Source: Deinococcus aquaedulcis (lineage in GTDB: Bacteria; Deinococcota; Deinococci; Deinococcales; Deinococcaceae). From it: DNA of 14,568 nt. The notes under the pieces are model-generated. The model made no database searches. It saw only the letters and a list, made by a program, of their open reading frames with translations, and had not been told where the DNA came from. The translations under genes were made by a program, and so were the position numbers. Below, in pieces: positions 7,463 to 13,182 of this stretch (position 1 is its first letter; every line of letters begins with the position of its first letter). The stretch lies in NCBI RefSeq assembly GCF_019693445.1, contig NZ_JAHRBL010000038.1, forward strand, positions 1 through 14,568. The letters are read 5' to 3'.

Positions 7463-7676
7463 TAATCCGAATGTAAAGGCCAGAGCGACGGAAAGTCTTT
7501 CGGACCCTCAGCCCCCCGCCCTGCCTTCGACCGTTCCCGCCCCCCTGGTGTCCCCCACACCGCGCCCGCTGTCGGGCGCGCGTGTGCCGCCTCGCGGCCT
7601 TCGGTGGCCTGCCCCCCGCGCACTCCCCTTCTCGTCTGCTGCGCTTCAGCTCTCCCCCCTGCCGAAGCATTTTGCT

Positions 7677-7744
7677 GCTGTCAAGCGGGGCCGCTTGCCG
7701 GCCCCAAGTCGCAACCCGGCCGCCCTTTGGCCGGGTTTGACAGC
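7677..7744. repeat. Nested inverted repeats (cloverleaf-like)
   Basis: Outer arms GCTGTCAA (7677-7684) and TTGACAGC (7737-7744) enclose two further hairpins. One is GGGGCC/GGCCCC (7687-7692 with 7700-7705). The other is AACCCGGCC/GGCCGGGTT (7713-7721 with 7729-7737, sharing one base with the outer arm). It lies in a gene-free stretch. It could be a cruciform-forming origin or recombination site, or a structured RNA; the sequence alone does not decide. Confidence 0.6.
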
Positions 7745-7779
7745 TTCCCTGGGGGCCGTCGGGGTTGATCCTTGAGGCG

Positions 7780-7830
7780 CAGCCGAAGGAAAAAATGCTG
7801 GCGCCTTTCCCTGCATTTTTCCTTCGGCTG
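7780..7830. repeat. Long inverted repeat with A/T runs
   Basis: The left arm (7780-7798, beginning CAGCCGAAGG and ending in a six-A run plus TGC) is complementary to the right arm (7813-7830), with one extra A as the only irregularity. That gives 18 paired bases around a 14-nt loop. The A/T runs inside the stem and its symmetry fit a bidirectional terminator or a cruciform. It marks the left border of repeat copy 2 at about 40 nt distance. Confidence 0.75.
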
Positions 7831-8141
7831 ATGCCCGTCCGGCGAGGACACCGCTGTTTGCTGTTGTGCTGTGGGCGGGCCTGAACGTGGCCGACGAGCC
7901 GCCTCTAGGCCGGCGGGCAGGCCCGCCCCGCCCCTGGTCCGCCCTGCGGCCAGGGGCTTTGATGCGGTGCGGCCTCTGGCCGCGCTGCGTCCTTCGGCCC
8001 GCCCCTCAGGGCCGAACACCGGCCCCTGGGCCGGTACGGGCCACGCAGCGTGGCGCCCCTGGGTGCCTGGGGTGGATGGGTTGCCGCCTTCCACCTGCAG
8101 GCCCTGCATCACCCACCTTCCTGGCGAGGTCAGGGACGGGA

Positions 8142-8218
8142 ATGTGAAAAGGCCCCCTGCGGCGTGACGTGAGGAACGCCGCTGCCTTGGGGGCCTGGTC
8201 CCCGCAGGGGATTCACAT
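8142..8218 (+). other. Foldable conserved core of the repeat, copy 2
   Basis: Counterpart of 261-337. The arms ATGTGAA/TTCACAT and CCCCTGCGG/CCGCAGGGG are unchanged, and the only substitution is in the inner loop. It is followed by the GCCCC-ACT-GGGGC hairpin and TTTCC. Confidence 0.4.
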
Positions 8219-8227
8219 GGACGGCCA

Positions 8228-8244
8228 GCCCCACTGGGGCTTTC
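8228..8244 (+). terminator. Terminator-like hairpin at the end of repeat copy 2
   Basis: The same 5-bp GCCCC/GGGGC stem as in copy 1, with loop ACT instead of ACC and a weaker T run (TTTCC). Being just upstream of the secreted-protein gene, it could insulate that gene from transcription coming through the repeat. Confidence 0.35.
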
Positions 8245-8267
8245 CTGAAATCATAGAATCATGAAAC
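8244..8267. promoter_or_regulatory. 8-bp tandem motif cluster in repeat copy 2
   Basis: Units CCTGAAAT (8244-8251), CATAGAAT (8252-8259) and CATGAAAC (8260-8267) keep the 8-bp period of copy 1 despite two substitutions. The cluster lies 41 bp upstream of the -10 box of the secreted-protein gene, so a protein bound here could also affect that promoter. Confidence 0.5.
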
Positions 8268-8307
8268 AAAGAAGAGGGGTCAAAGCGACTTCTTTTCGTT
8301 TCCCGGG

Positions 8308-8313
8308 TACGCT
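8308..8313 (+). promoter_or_regulatory. -10 box giving a leaderless mRNA for the secreted-protein gene
   Basis: TACGCT ends 5 nt before the ATG at 8319, placing the transcription start at or next to the A of the start codon. No Shine-Dalgarno sequence precedes the ATG, and no convincing -35 is seen. This arrangement is common for leaderless genes in Deinococcus. Confidence 0.45.
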
Positions 8314-8318
8314 AAGGC

Positions 8319-9254
8319 ATGATCCGGCGCCTCTGGCTGACCCTCGCGGCCCTGACCCTGCCTTCTCTGGGGGGGGCGACCCCCGCCAGTGTCGCGCAGC
8401 AATTGGCGCAGACCCTCGGCGGGGTCACCCAGGCGTGCCCACCCGCGTATCCCCAGGCCAGCTGCGTGCGCGTCTCCGGAGACATGCTCACTGTGGCCAG
8501 CAAGATCTTCACCACCTTCCCGGCCCTCCTCCCCACCCCCTGGCGGGACGGACCAGAAGGCGGGCTCAGCACGGACATCGAGCAGGGCGCCACCACCCTC
8601 TTGGTGATTCCACGCGGTGACGCGCAGGCGCTGCTGGTCCTGCAGGCCAGCGCCCCTACGGCCACACCAGCCCCCACGCACCTCACGCCCTTTACCATCG
8701 ACAACCCCGCCGGGAGCTATTTCGTCATCCTTGACGGGGATCAGCCGGTGCGAGATCCGGCGGCCTTGAAGCCCGGCACGTACCCCATGATCGTCAGTGC
8801 CAGCGGCAAGGCCACCCAGCGCGTCACCTTGACCGTCCCTGCGACCGGTCTGAACCGATTAACGGTCCCAGCGCTCAATGCCGCCCCCACCCGAGCCGAC
8901 CGCGCCGGACTCCAGCTGCCGGTAGCCCCCGGGTATGTGTTCATCGTCTTCACGGGCGGCGGGACGCCCGTGCTGGACCTTGCGGACCTGCTGCCGGGGT
9001 CTTACGACGTGCGGAGCTACCTCAGCGGCGTGGTGGGCCCGGTGGCATACCTGCAGGAGCTGAAACTCGGCACCACCCTGACCCCCACCTTTCAGGGCAA
9101 GTTCCAGACGACGGTGACCGCCGCCCCCACCTTTACCGCGCCGGTGCCAGTCGCCACGCCGAGCGCCGCGCCGTCTTCAAGCGGGATGTGCTGGGTGAAC
9201 GGGTACCGCCGCAGCAACGGTACATATGTCAGTGGGTACTACCGGCGCTGCTGA
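8319..9254 (+). CDS. Predicted secreted protein with C-terminal GTYVSGYYR motif
   Basis: 311 aa, the only plus-strand gene. It has a typical signal peptide: MIRR, a hydrophobic LWLTLAALTLPSL core and likely cleavage after the GGA or TPA near residues 20-23. The mature part has Pro/Thr/Ala-rich linkers, repeated 'LKPGTYPM' / 'LLPGSYDVRSY' strands suggesting beta-sandwich (PEGA-like) units, and a Ser/Pro linker near 275-288. The end, CWVNGYRRSNGTYVSGYYRRC (291-311), matches the short 'G-Y-x-R-x-x-GTYV-x-x-Y-x-R' tail found on many exported bacterial proteins. The two cysteines at 291 and 311 may pair. It probably acts outside the membrane or at the cell surface; exact role unknown. Its upstream region is the edge of repeat copy 2 and its mRNA is probably leaderless. 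Confidence 0.85.
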   Translation: MIRRLWLTLAALTLPSLGGATPASVAQQLAQTLGGVTQACPPAYPQASCVRVSGDMLTVASKIFTTFPALLPTPWRDGPEGGLSTDIEQGATTLLVIPRGDAQALLVLQASAPTATPAPTHLTPFTIDNPAGSYFVILDGDQPVRDPAALKPGTYPMIVSASGKATQRVTLTVPATGLNRLTVPALNAAPTRADRAGLQLPVAPGYVFIVFTGGGTPVLDLADLLPGSYDVRSYLSGVVGPVAYLQELKLGTTLTPTFQGKFQTTVTAAPTFTAPVPVATPSAAPSSSGMCWVNGYRRSNGTYVSGYYRRC

Positions 9255-9308
9255 TGGGCTGGTCCTCAGACCCATAAGCTGTCGCCTGCAGAACCTCCAT
9301 GTTGGAAA

Positions 9309-9692
9309 CTAAGCTGACTTGGGGATGAGGCAAAGCGCATGCTGCTCGCGCACCTCGTCTATGCGCTCCAGGTCCTCCGCTTCCAGGTCACCGGATTTGA
9401 CCAGCGCCTTGACCTTGTTCGTGTCAATGACCGCCACCTCGAACACGGCTGCGTCTCCGTAGAAGTCCCGGAACTGATCGAGCGGGTACGTGACCTTGCG
9501 CGTGGTCTGGAGCCGCGCCCGGTACAGATCCGTCTCCGGCGTATGCCCATCCAGCATCGCCGCCTTGATGTCGTTGCTGAGGGCGGTTTTCTCCTCTTCA
9601 AGACCAGAGATGGTGTCGCGCAGCATGGCAAAACGCTCTAATTTCTCGTCCAGGGTCAGGTCGGCGTGGTCGGGGAAGGTCGTCTTGGGCAT
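9309..9692 (-). CDS. Hypothetical helical protein, 127 aa
   Basis: ATG 9692 is preceded by AAAGGAG at 7 nt, one of the best ribosome sites in the window; the open frame upstream of it is discarded. The N-terminal half is strongly helical and coiled-coil-like (TLDEKLERFAMLRDTISGLEEEKTALSNDIKAAM, about 13-46). The second half (TRKVTYPLDQFRDFYGDAAVFEVAVIDTNKVKALVKSGDL) recalls small phage proteins that combine a coiled coil with a 'YP ... DxxKVKALVKxG' module. No function assigned. It is the last gene of the parA-led operon, converging with the secreted-protein gene; I see no good terminator in the 54-nt gap. Confidence 0.75.
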   Translation of the reverse strand: MPKTTFPDHADLTLDEKLERFAMLRDTISGLEEEKTALSNDIKAAMLDGHTPETDLYRARLQTTRKVTYPLDQFRDFYGDAAVFEVAVIDTNKVKALVKSGDLEAEDLERIDEVREQHALCLIPKSA

Positions 9693-9771
9693 GGCATTTC
9701 TCCTTTGGCGGGTCGTGGATGGGGCGAAGTGGTGGCGCTGCCTCTCCCCTGCTGATGATCTGGTCTCCGTC

Positions 9772-9951
9772 TTAATGCAGCGCTGGGGCTGGCCTGTCTT
9801 CTGGAGACCGGCGTGCACTGGTGAGGGTGACGTCCATGTTGGCCAGCCGCATCTCTTGGATGGCCTGAGCCCAGCTGCGGTAGGCGGCCGCGTCGTCGGT
9901 CCACGCCTCGGCAAGGGCGGTCAGCTCCTCGGCCTCTGAGATTGGCGTCAT
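9772..9951 (-). CDS. Small coupled ORF, 59 aa
   Basis: A short gene beginning MTPISEAEELTALAEAWTDD. Its ATG overlaps the stop of the DUF7007-like gene as ATGA, the same coupling as the junction before it, which is the main argument that it is real. It is acidic and helical at the N-terminus (about 1-40) and Ser/Pro-rich at the end, stopping at TAA. No family recognised; it could be a small partner of the preceding protein. Confidence 0.6.
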   Translation of the reverse strand: MTPISEAEELTALAEAWTDDAAAYRSWAQAIQEMRLANMDVTLTSARRSPEDRPAPALH

Positions 9952-10253
9952 ACCTCCCCCCGCACCATCCGGGCATAGAGCTGCGGGTACTGCGTCTCAA
10001 TCACCACGGCCACCTGCACAGGATCGGCGCCCTCGAACGGCACGAAGTGGGCGCACAGCGCTCCCTGAATGTCCTGCTCGTACCACCCGCTCTCCTGGCG
10101 CACGTCGGCGGGAATACGCGCATTGACCTCTGGCGCCAGGTGGTAACCGCCGTGGCGGTGGGTGGTCACGTAAACCACTCCGGGCATCACGTCCTCGCGC
10201 TCCAGCACCGGCCCCCAGGGACTGGCATCAACAGGGAGGGGGGAAGGGCTCAT
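9948..10253 (-). CDS. DUF7007-like protein, 101 aa
   Basis: ATG 10253 (MSPSPLPVDAS) overlaps the previous stop as ATGA; the 16 codons of open frame before it lie inside the previous gene. The core VYVTTHRHGGYHLAPEVNARIPADVR (about 27-52), followed by GWYEQDIQGALCAHF, has the pattern of the DUF7007 domain of plasmid and phage proteins ('SHGGxxLSPERNAxxP ... GWYEED'). This assignment is from memory. Function of that family is not established. A small soluble protein in the replication/partition operon. Confidence 0.7.
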   Translation of the reverse strand: MSPSPLPVDASPWGPVLEREDVMPGVVYVTTHRHGGYHLAPEVNARIPADVRQESGWYEQDIQGALCAHFVPFEGADPVQVAVVIETQYPQLYARMVRGEV

Positions 10254-10570
10254 GCCTCGCTCCTCGGTTCCCTGACTTCGGGAGGGGGCGAGGCCTCCCA
10301 CGTGTCCAGATCGAGCACCTGGTCCAGGGGCTCTCCGAAGGGCCAGGCCGGCACCTGCAAGCGGGGGGCGTGGGGTTCAAGCAGCTGGCGCAACATGTCC
10401 CAGTCCTGCGCTGGTTCGGCCGCACAGACGGCCTCGTGCACCACCCGCAGCAGGGCCGAGGCGCGGCGCTCGTCGCCCGCTTCGAGCACGGCGGCCGCCG
10501 TGTGCAGGGCGTCACCAAACTGGCGCAGCAGCTGGGCGGTGGAAGCAGGGTTGCTGGTGGGTTCCGTCAT
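10250..10570 (-). CDS. Hypothetical protein, 106 aa
   Basis: Start codons compete within 10 nt: GTG 10579, ATG 10576 and ATG 10570. I prefer ATG 10570 (MTEPTSNPAS) because GAGGTGAT, a full match to the anti-Shine-Dalgarno, ends 4 nt upstream and would overlap the other two. The product is helical (TAQLLRQFGDALHTAAAVLEAGDERRASALLRVVHEAVCA, about 11-50), acidic and without recognisable motifs. It follows the primase-polymerase by 26 nt and is coupled by ATGA to the next gene. Confidence 0.7.
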   Translation of the reverse strand: MTEPTSNPASTAQLLRQFGDALHTAAAVLEAGDERRASALLRVVHEAVCAAEPAQDWDMLRQLLEPHAPRLQVPAWPFGEPLDQVLDLDTWEASPPPEVREPRSEA

Positions 10571-10596
10571 GATCATCACCTCGGGGAAAAGGGACT

Positions 10597-11553
10597 TCAG
10601 GCCGCGTGCTCATCCTGTTCCTGGCGGACCCAGGGCTCTTGTCTGTCGTACCGGTAGGCACTGGCCACTGCCTGCCGGGCTTCTTTAAGGGTGAACTGAC
10701 CGTGGCGCAGATCCGCTACCAGTCCCACGTACTCTTCGACGTGGCGTTCAGCGGCACTCTGGAGGTAGCCGTTGGCATGCATCCACAGCCCGAACATAAA
10801 TGCGCCCTTGTTCCTGGATTCGCTGGCGTATTCGGCCGCACGGTCAATCATCAGCCACACCGGCACCTGGTCGTCCTCGTTGCCCGGCGCCGTGCCCTCG
10901 CTGCGACTGGCCTTCGCCACCGGCGCCGGGCGCACCAGGCCCAGGGCGGCGCGCAGCGGGTAGATCACGCCGTCCACCGTCACTTCTTCCGGCACGGCCT
11001 CGATGTCCAGGGCCCGGCGAACGTCCGTGCGGCGGTAGGTGCCGGCGCGGTTGCGGGATGGCGGGGCCATGATGTAGCCGCCGTCGCCGCGCACATCAAA
11101 GCCGGGGGGTAGGGTGCCGCCCGCGTGACTGGCGTTGCTGGCCACGTACCAGCCGGGGTGCTTGAGGTACAGGTGCGCGCCGCCGCTCGGGGTCAGCACG
11201 TGGGGGGCCCAGCCCAGTTCCTGCAGGAGCCCCAGGCCGGCCGGGTCCACGTCAATGACCACCCAGCCAGACACCTGACCCGTCACAATCCCCAGGCCCC
11301 GGGCGCGGTGTTCCAGATACCAGGCCTCCAGCTCCTCACGCGTGGGCAGACGGCGCTGCATTTCCTTCCAGCTGCTCCGGCGCTTGCCCTCGCGGTTGAT
11401 CGTGAAATGGCCGGTCGCTTTCAGGGCCTCATGGTGGGGTTGCTTGGCCTTGGGGCTGATCCCGCCCCCCGTGGGGATGACGGACAGACCGCGTTCTACC
11501 CGTACGCAGGCTTCTTTAAACATCTGCTCAGGTTCGTCGCTATACACCGTCAT
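10597..11553 (-). CDS. Primase-polymerase (Prim-Pol), putative replication initiator
   Basis: 318 aa. The bifunctional primase/polymerase (AEP superfamily) motifs are present: VIDVD (99-103; metal-binding DxD), SGGAHLYL (123-130; SxxH-type motif) and DVRGDGGYIMAPPS (153-166; third motif, nucleotide-binding loop). An upstream GLSVIP (22-27) and 'GLGIVTG' (86-92) also fit the family. The C-terminal third (about 225-300) is helical and may be a PriCT-like accessory domain. No helicase domain is fused. Proteins of this class prime or initiate replication of plasmids and phages, and its place directly after parA and the ribbon-helix-helix gene suggests it is this replicon's Rep. ATG 11553 follows a GGAGGAGG box at very short spacing; GTG two codons later has better spacing (about 9 nt), so the true start may be 11547. 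The box overlaps a tandem 8-bp motif. Confidence 0.85.
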   Translation of the reverse strand: MTVYSDEPEQMFKEACVRVERGLSVIPTGGGISPKAKQPHHEALKATGHFTINREGKRRSSWKEMQRRLPTREELEAWYLEHRARGLGIVTGQVSGWVVIDVDPAGLGLLQELGWAPHVLTPSGGAHLYLKHPGWYVASNASHAGGTLPPGFDVRGDGGYIMAPPSRNRAGTYRRTDVRRALDIEAVPEEVTVDGVIYPLRAALGLVRPAPVAKASRSEGTAPGNEDDQVPVWLMIDRAAEYASESRNKGAFMFGLWMHANGYLQSAAERHVEEYVGLVADLRHGQFTLKEARQAVASAYRYDRQEPWVRQEQDEHAA

Positions 11554-11556
11554 CCT

Positions 11557-11580
11557 CCTCCATGGTTTCAGGAAATCAAG
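11557..11580 (-). promoter_or_regulatory. 8-bp tandem motif cluster covering the RBS of the Prim-Pol gene
   Basis: Read on the minus strand, the 33-nt gap before the Prim-Pol gene holds CTTGATTT, CCTGAAAC and CATGGAGG in direct succession, the same period and pattern as the clusters at 363, 8244 and 12446. The last unit includes part of the Shine-Dalgarno sequence. A protein bound to the DNA here could tune Rep expression. The match is weaker than at the other three loci. Confidence 0.45.
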
Positions 11581-11586
11581 AAATAA

Positions 11587-11829
11587 TTACTTAAGGTCGG
11601 GGTGGTTTTTTGCGAGGTACTCGGCGAGGGCGTCTTCCAGCAGCTCATACTGCTTGCGGCGTTCCTCTGCGGCCGCTTTCTTCAGCAGCACCTTGGTCTT
11701 GCCGTACAGGGTGGTGCTGAAGGGTTCAAGCTTTTCTTCCACCTGGACGACCGGCGCGGCTGGCGCTGGCGCCGCCGGCTTACTGAGTTCCCCGAGCGCG
11801 CCGAACCGGGCCTTGCTGGGCTTAGACAT
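11587..11829 (-). CDS. Ribbon-helix-helix protein, putative centromere-binding partner of ParA
   Basis: 80 aa. The disordered Ala/Pro-rich N-terminus (1-33; basic near the start) is the type of tail that stimulates ParA ATPase. It is followed by a ribbon-helix-helix-like fold: strand EPFSTTLY (35-42), helix A GKTKVLLKKAAAEERRK (43-59) and helix B YELLEDALAEYLAKN (61-75). The gene overlaps parA by 8 nt (ATGTCTAA), so the two are made together. Small ribbon-helix-helix proteins downstream of a short ParA (omega, ParG type) bind tandem short repeats at the centromere and the par promoter. The 8-bp repeats in this window are the obvious candidate sites. Assignment by position and fold pattern, not by recognised sequence. 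Confidence 0.75.
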   Translation of the reverse strand: MSKPSKARFGALGELSKPAAPAPAAPVVQVEEKLEPFSTTLYGKTKVLLKKAAAEERRKQYELLEDALAEYLAKNHPDLK

Positions 11830-12433
11830 GGCTCAGGACCTCGCGGGCCACGCTGCCGTAATCCAAGCTGACCAGCTTGGCGTAGCGGTTGCTGGTGTAT
11901 GCCTCCAGGGGCTGGCGGCGGTCGGAGACGTCTCCAACGGCGGTGCTGTGGCGAACAATGCTCGTCATGACCGGCACCCCCTGCTCGGCCAGGGCGTCGC
12001 GCAGTTCCTCACCGCGGCCACCAACGTTCGCCACAATCAGCACCCGGTAGTTCTGAATGCCAGCATCAATCAGGGGCTGCAGCGTGCGCAGCAGGCCAGT
12101 GGCGCTCACACCGTCAGGTTTGGTGGGGATGATCAGCAGGGCGCTGTTCCGGGCCAGGGTCACCAGGTCGTCACCTTGCTCGTTGCCTTTGGTATCCAGC
12201 ACCACGTATTCGCAACTGGCCGTGTGCTCCGGGCGCACGTCGCTGTAGGGCATCGCATCAAAGGTCCAGCCTTCGTAGTCTCCACCGCGCCAGTACACCG
12301 CACATTGCAGCTTCTCGTCGGCGTCCAGAAGCAGGGTCTTACCCTTTCGCCCAAGATGCTGGGCCAAGTGGATCGAGGTCGTGGTCTTGCCCACGCCCCC
12401 CTTCATGTTTCCGACGCTGATGATCTTGGGCAT
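11822..12433 (-). CDS. parA: ParA-family partition ATPase
   Basis: 203 aa, the size of short (type Ib) plasmid ParA proteins without a DNA-binding N-terminal domain. It shows the deviant Walker A KGGVGKTT (11-18; both signature lysines), LLLDADE (34-40; Walker A' Asp) and Walker B YVVLDTKG (76-83). The ATPase dimerises on ATP and binds the nucleoid non-specifically to move plasmid copies via its partner protein. The partner candidate is the ribbon-helix-helix protein overlapping its 3' end. Type Ib ParA proteins do not repress their own promoter; the partner does. That fits the four 8-bp motif units inside this promoter. The ATG follows the -10 box by 5 nt without any Shine-Dalgarno sequence, so the mRNA is probably leaderless. 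Confidence 0.93.
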   Translation of the reverse strand: MPKIISVGNMKGGVGKTTTSIHLAQHLGRKGKTLLLDADEKLQCAVYWRGGDYEGWTFDAMPYSDVRPEHTASCEYVVLDTKGNEQGDDLVTLARNSALLIIPTKPDGVSATGLLRTLQPLIDAGIQNYRVLIVANVGGRGEELRDALAEQGVPVMTSIVRHSTAVGDVSDRRQPLEAYTSNRYAKLVSLDYGSVAREVLSHV

Positions 12434-12438
12434 AAGTC

Positions 12439-12468
12439 ATTTTACCATGAAACCATGAATTCATGCAA
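12439..12468 (-). promoter_or_regulatory. parA promoter (leaderless), overlapped by 8-bp repeats
   Basis: Minus-strand -10 TAAAAT (plus 12439-12444) with an 18-bp spacer to TTGCAT (plus 12463-12468; partial -35 match). The -10 ends 5 nt before the parA ATG, so transcription should start at the start codon itself. The -35 and the spacer lie inside the tandem CATG units, so an occupied array would block RNA polymerase. Confidence 0.6.
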
Positions 12469-12477
12469 GCATGAAAA
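12446..12477. promoter_or_regulatory. Four tandem 8-bp units in the parA promoter (operator/centromere)
   Basis: CATG recurs at exactly 12446, 12454, 12462 and 12470, giving four contiguous 8-bp units with consensus CATGAAAN (first unit CATGAAAC). It is the most regular of the four clusters in the window. By analogy with the 7-bp heptads bound by the ribbon-helix-helix protein omega, this is a likely operator and centromere for the 80-aa protein encoded just downstream. Confidence 0.75.
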
Positions 12478-12503
12478 GTCGTAAAAGCCCGTTCTGGCCG
12501 ATG

Positions 12504-12526
12504 AAAAAGCGCCCACATCTGGGCGC
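12504..12526 (-). terminator. Rho-independent terminator of the right-hand units
   Basis: Minus strand: GCGCCCA, loop GATG, TGGGCGC (plus 12509-12526), followed directly by TTTTT (plus 12504-12508). The flanking GATGA/TCATC can extend the stem with a bulge. It ends transcription from 14471-12618 and isolates parA 70 bp further on. Confidence 0.85.
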
Positions 12527-12560
12527 GTCATCAGACAGAGGAGAGAGGGGTTGGGGAAAG

Positions 12561-12582
12561 GCCGCCTACAAAGGCAGGCGGC
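12561..12582. other. Hairpin between the acidic ORF and the terminator
   Basis: 7-bp stem GCCGCCT / AGGCGGC with an 8-nt loop and no T run. Possibly a 3'-end mRNA-stabilising structure for the unit that ends at 12504. Confidence 0.45.
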
Positions 12583-12617
12583 GCGTGGTCTTGACCGGGG
12601 GGTCACTGGTGAGGGGG

Positions 12618-12704
12618 TTAGTCCTCTTCCAGCTCCTCACTGTCCGGCGCCGGGATGGGGCCACTGGTGGTCTCGTCGTCGTGCCGCTCATCGCCGCTGT
12701 ACAT
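12618..12704 (-). CDS. Acidic microprotein, 28 aa
   Basis: A very small gene with a strong ribosome site (AGGAGG 6 nt before ATG 12704) and stop TAA. It begins MYSGDERHDD and ends PAPDSEELEED: 11 of 28 residues are Asp or Glu, with a Ser/Pro linker in the middle. It sits 48 nt after the 130-aa gene and before the terminator, as last gene of that unit. Highly acidic peptides can mimic DNA or act as inhibitors of DNA-binding proteins; here that is only a possibility. The RBS and terminator context argue that it is translated. Confidence 0.6.
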   Translation of the reverse strand: MYSGDERHDDETTSGPIPAPDSEELEED

Positions 12705-12723
12705 GGGTCGCCTCCTGGGGGCA

Positions 12724-12744
12724 GGCCCGGCACCTGGCCGGGCC
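12724..12744 (-). other. Intercistronic hairpin
   Basis: 8-bp GC stem GGCCCGGC / GCCGGGCC around a 5-nt loop, between the 130-aa gene and the ribosome site of the 28-aa ORF. No T run; it could set the relative expression of the two genes. Confidence 0.55.
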
Positions 12745-12752
12745 GGGTGGGG

Positions 12753-13145
12753 TCAGTCGTCCAGTTCGCCGGTCTCCCGGCAGAATTCGCGCCAGTTGGG
12801 TCGCAGCAGCTGGGCGCAGCTGTTGTATTCGTTGCCGCACTGGCAGGTGGTGGTGTCACCCCCGGAGAGGTCCAAGGCTGTGCCGCAGCTGCAGCGGATA
12901 GTGCCAAGGTGCCAGTGGTCGCTGGTGAAGTCCTCTACGCCGTGGTCCACCATAGTTCCGGCGGCCACCTCAGTGAGCGCGCGGGCGTAATTGTCGCGGG
13001 CAGCATCGGTGTTGAAGACGACATTGCCCGTCATCTCGTCCACGTCAAACATGAAACCGCTGTGCGGATCATTGACGTAGGTGAAGTGGCGTTGGGGGGT
13101 CTTAATCTCGACTGGGCCGGGCTTGGTGATCCACTCTGCAGTCAT
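12753..13145 (-). CDS. Zinc-ribbon hypothetical protein, 130 aa
   Basis: ATG 13145 (MTAEWITKPG) has AAAGGAG 8 nt upstream; the open frame above it is promoter and leader. The N-terminal half is mixed (RHFTYVNDPHSGFMFDVDEMTGNVVFNT, about 19-46). The C-terminal part is a zinc ribbon of the form CSCG (84-87) ... CQCGNEYNSC (101-110), a pattern seen in plasmid and phage proteins, followed by LLRPNWREFCRETGELDD. Probably nucleic-acid or protein binding; no specific role. First gene of the unit from the 13183-13211 promoter. Confidence 0.78.
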   Translation of the reverse strand: MTAEWITKPGPVEIKTPQRHFTYVNDPHSGFMFDVDEMTGNVVFNTDAARDNYARALTEVAAGTMVDHGVEDFTSDHWHLGTIRCSCGTALDLSGGDTTTCQCGNEYNSCAQLLRPNWREFCRETGELDD

Positions 13146-13182
13146 TCTTGGCGCTCCTTTCCCCTCTGTCTGGGGTAAGAAC

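Larger units (their letters stand above)
7872..8282 (+). repeat. Long direct repeat, copy 2 (blocks 7872-8051 and 8130-8282)
   Basis: Second copy of the 3-401 element, same orientation: block A 98% and block B 97% identical, with an unrelated 78-nt core at 8052-8129. The left boundary is sharp: identity begins at 7872, and the bases before it differ from copy 1 as far as copy 1 can be seen. The right boundary at 8282 lies 36 bp before the start codon of the secreted-protein gene, so a neighbouring promoter overlaps or abuts the repeat edge. Together with the sequence to its left, it makes 7378-8318 a gene-free stretch. Confidence 0.93.

Noticed and set aside
7681..8112. 143-aa minus-strand open frame in the gene-free region
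   Set aside because: Runs through inverted repeats and block A of the repeat; low-complexity composition and no ribosome site.
3..8282. The direct repeats as insertion sequences
   Set aside because: No transposase, no terminal inverted repeats and no target-site duplication are visible.
13058..13065. Single CATGAAAC inside the 130-aa gene
   Set aside because: One isolated unit without neighbours at 8-bp spacing; expected by chance.
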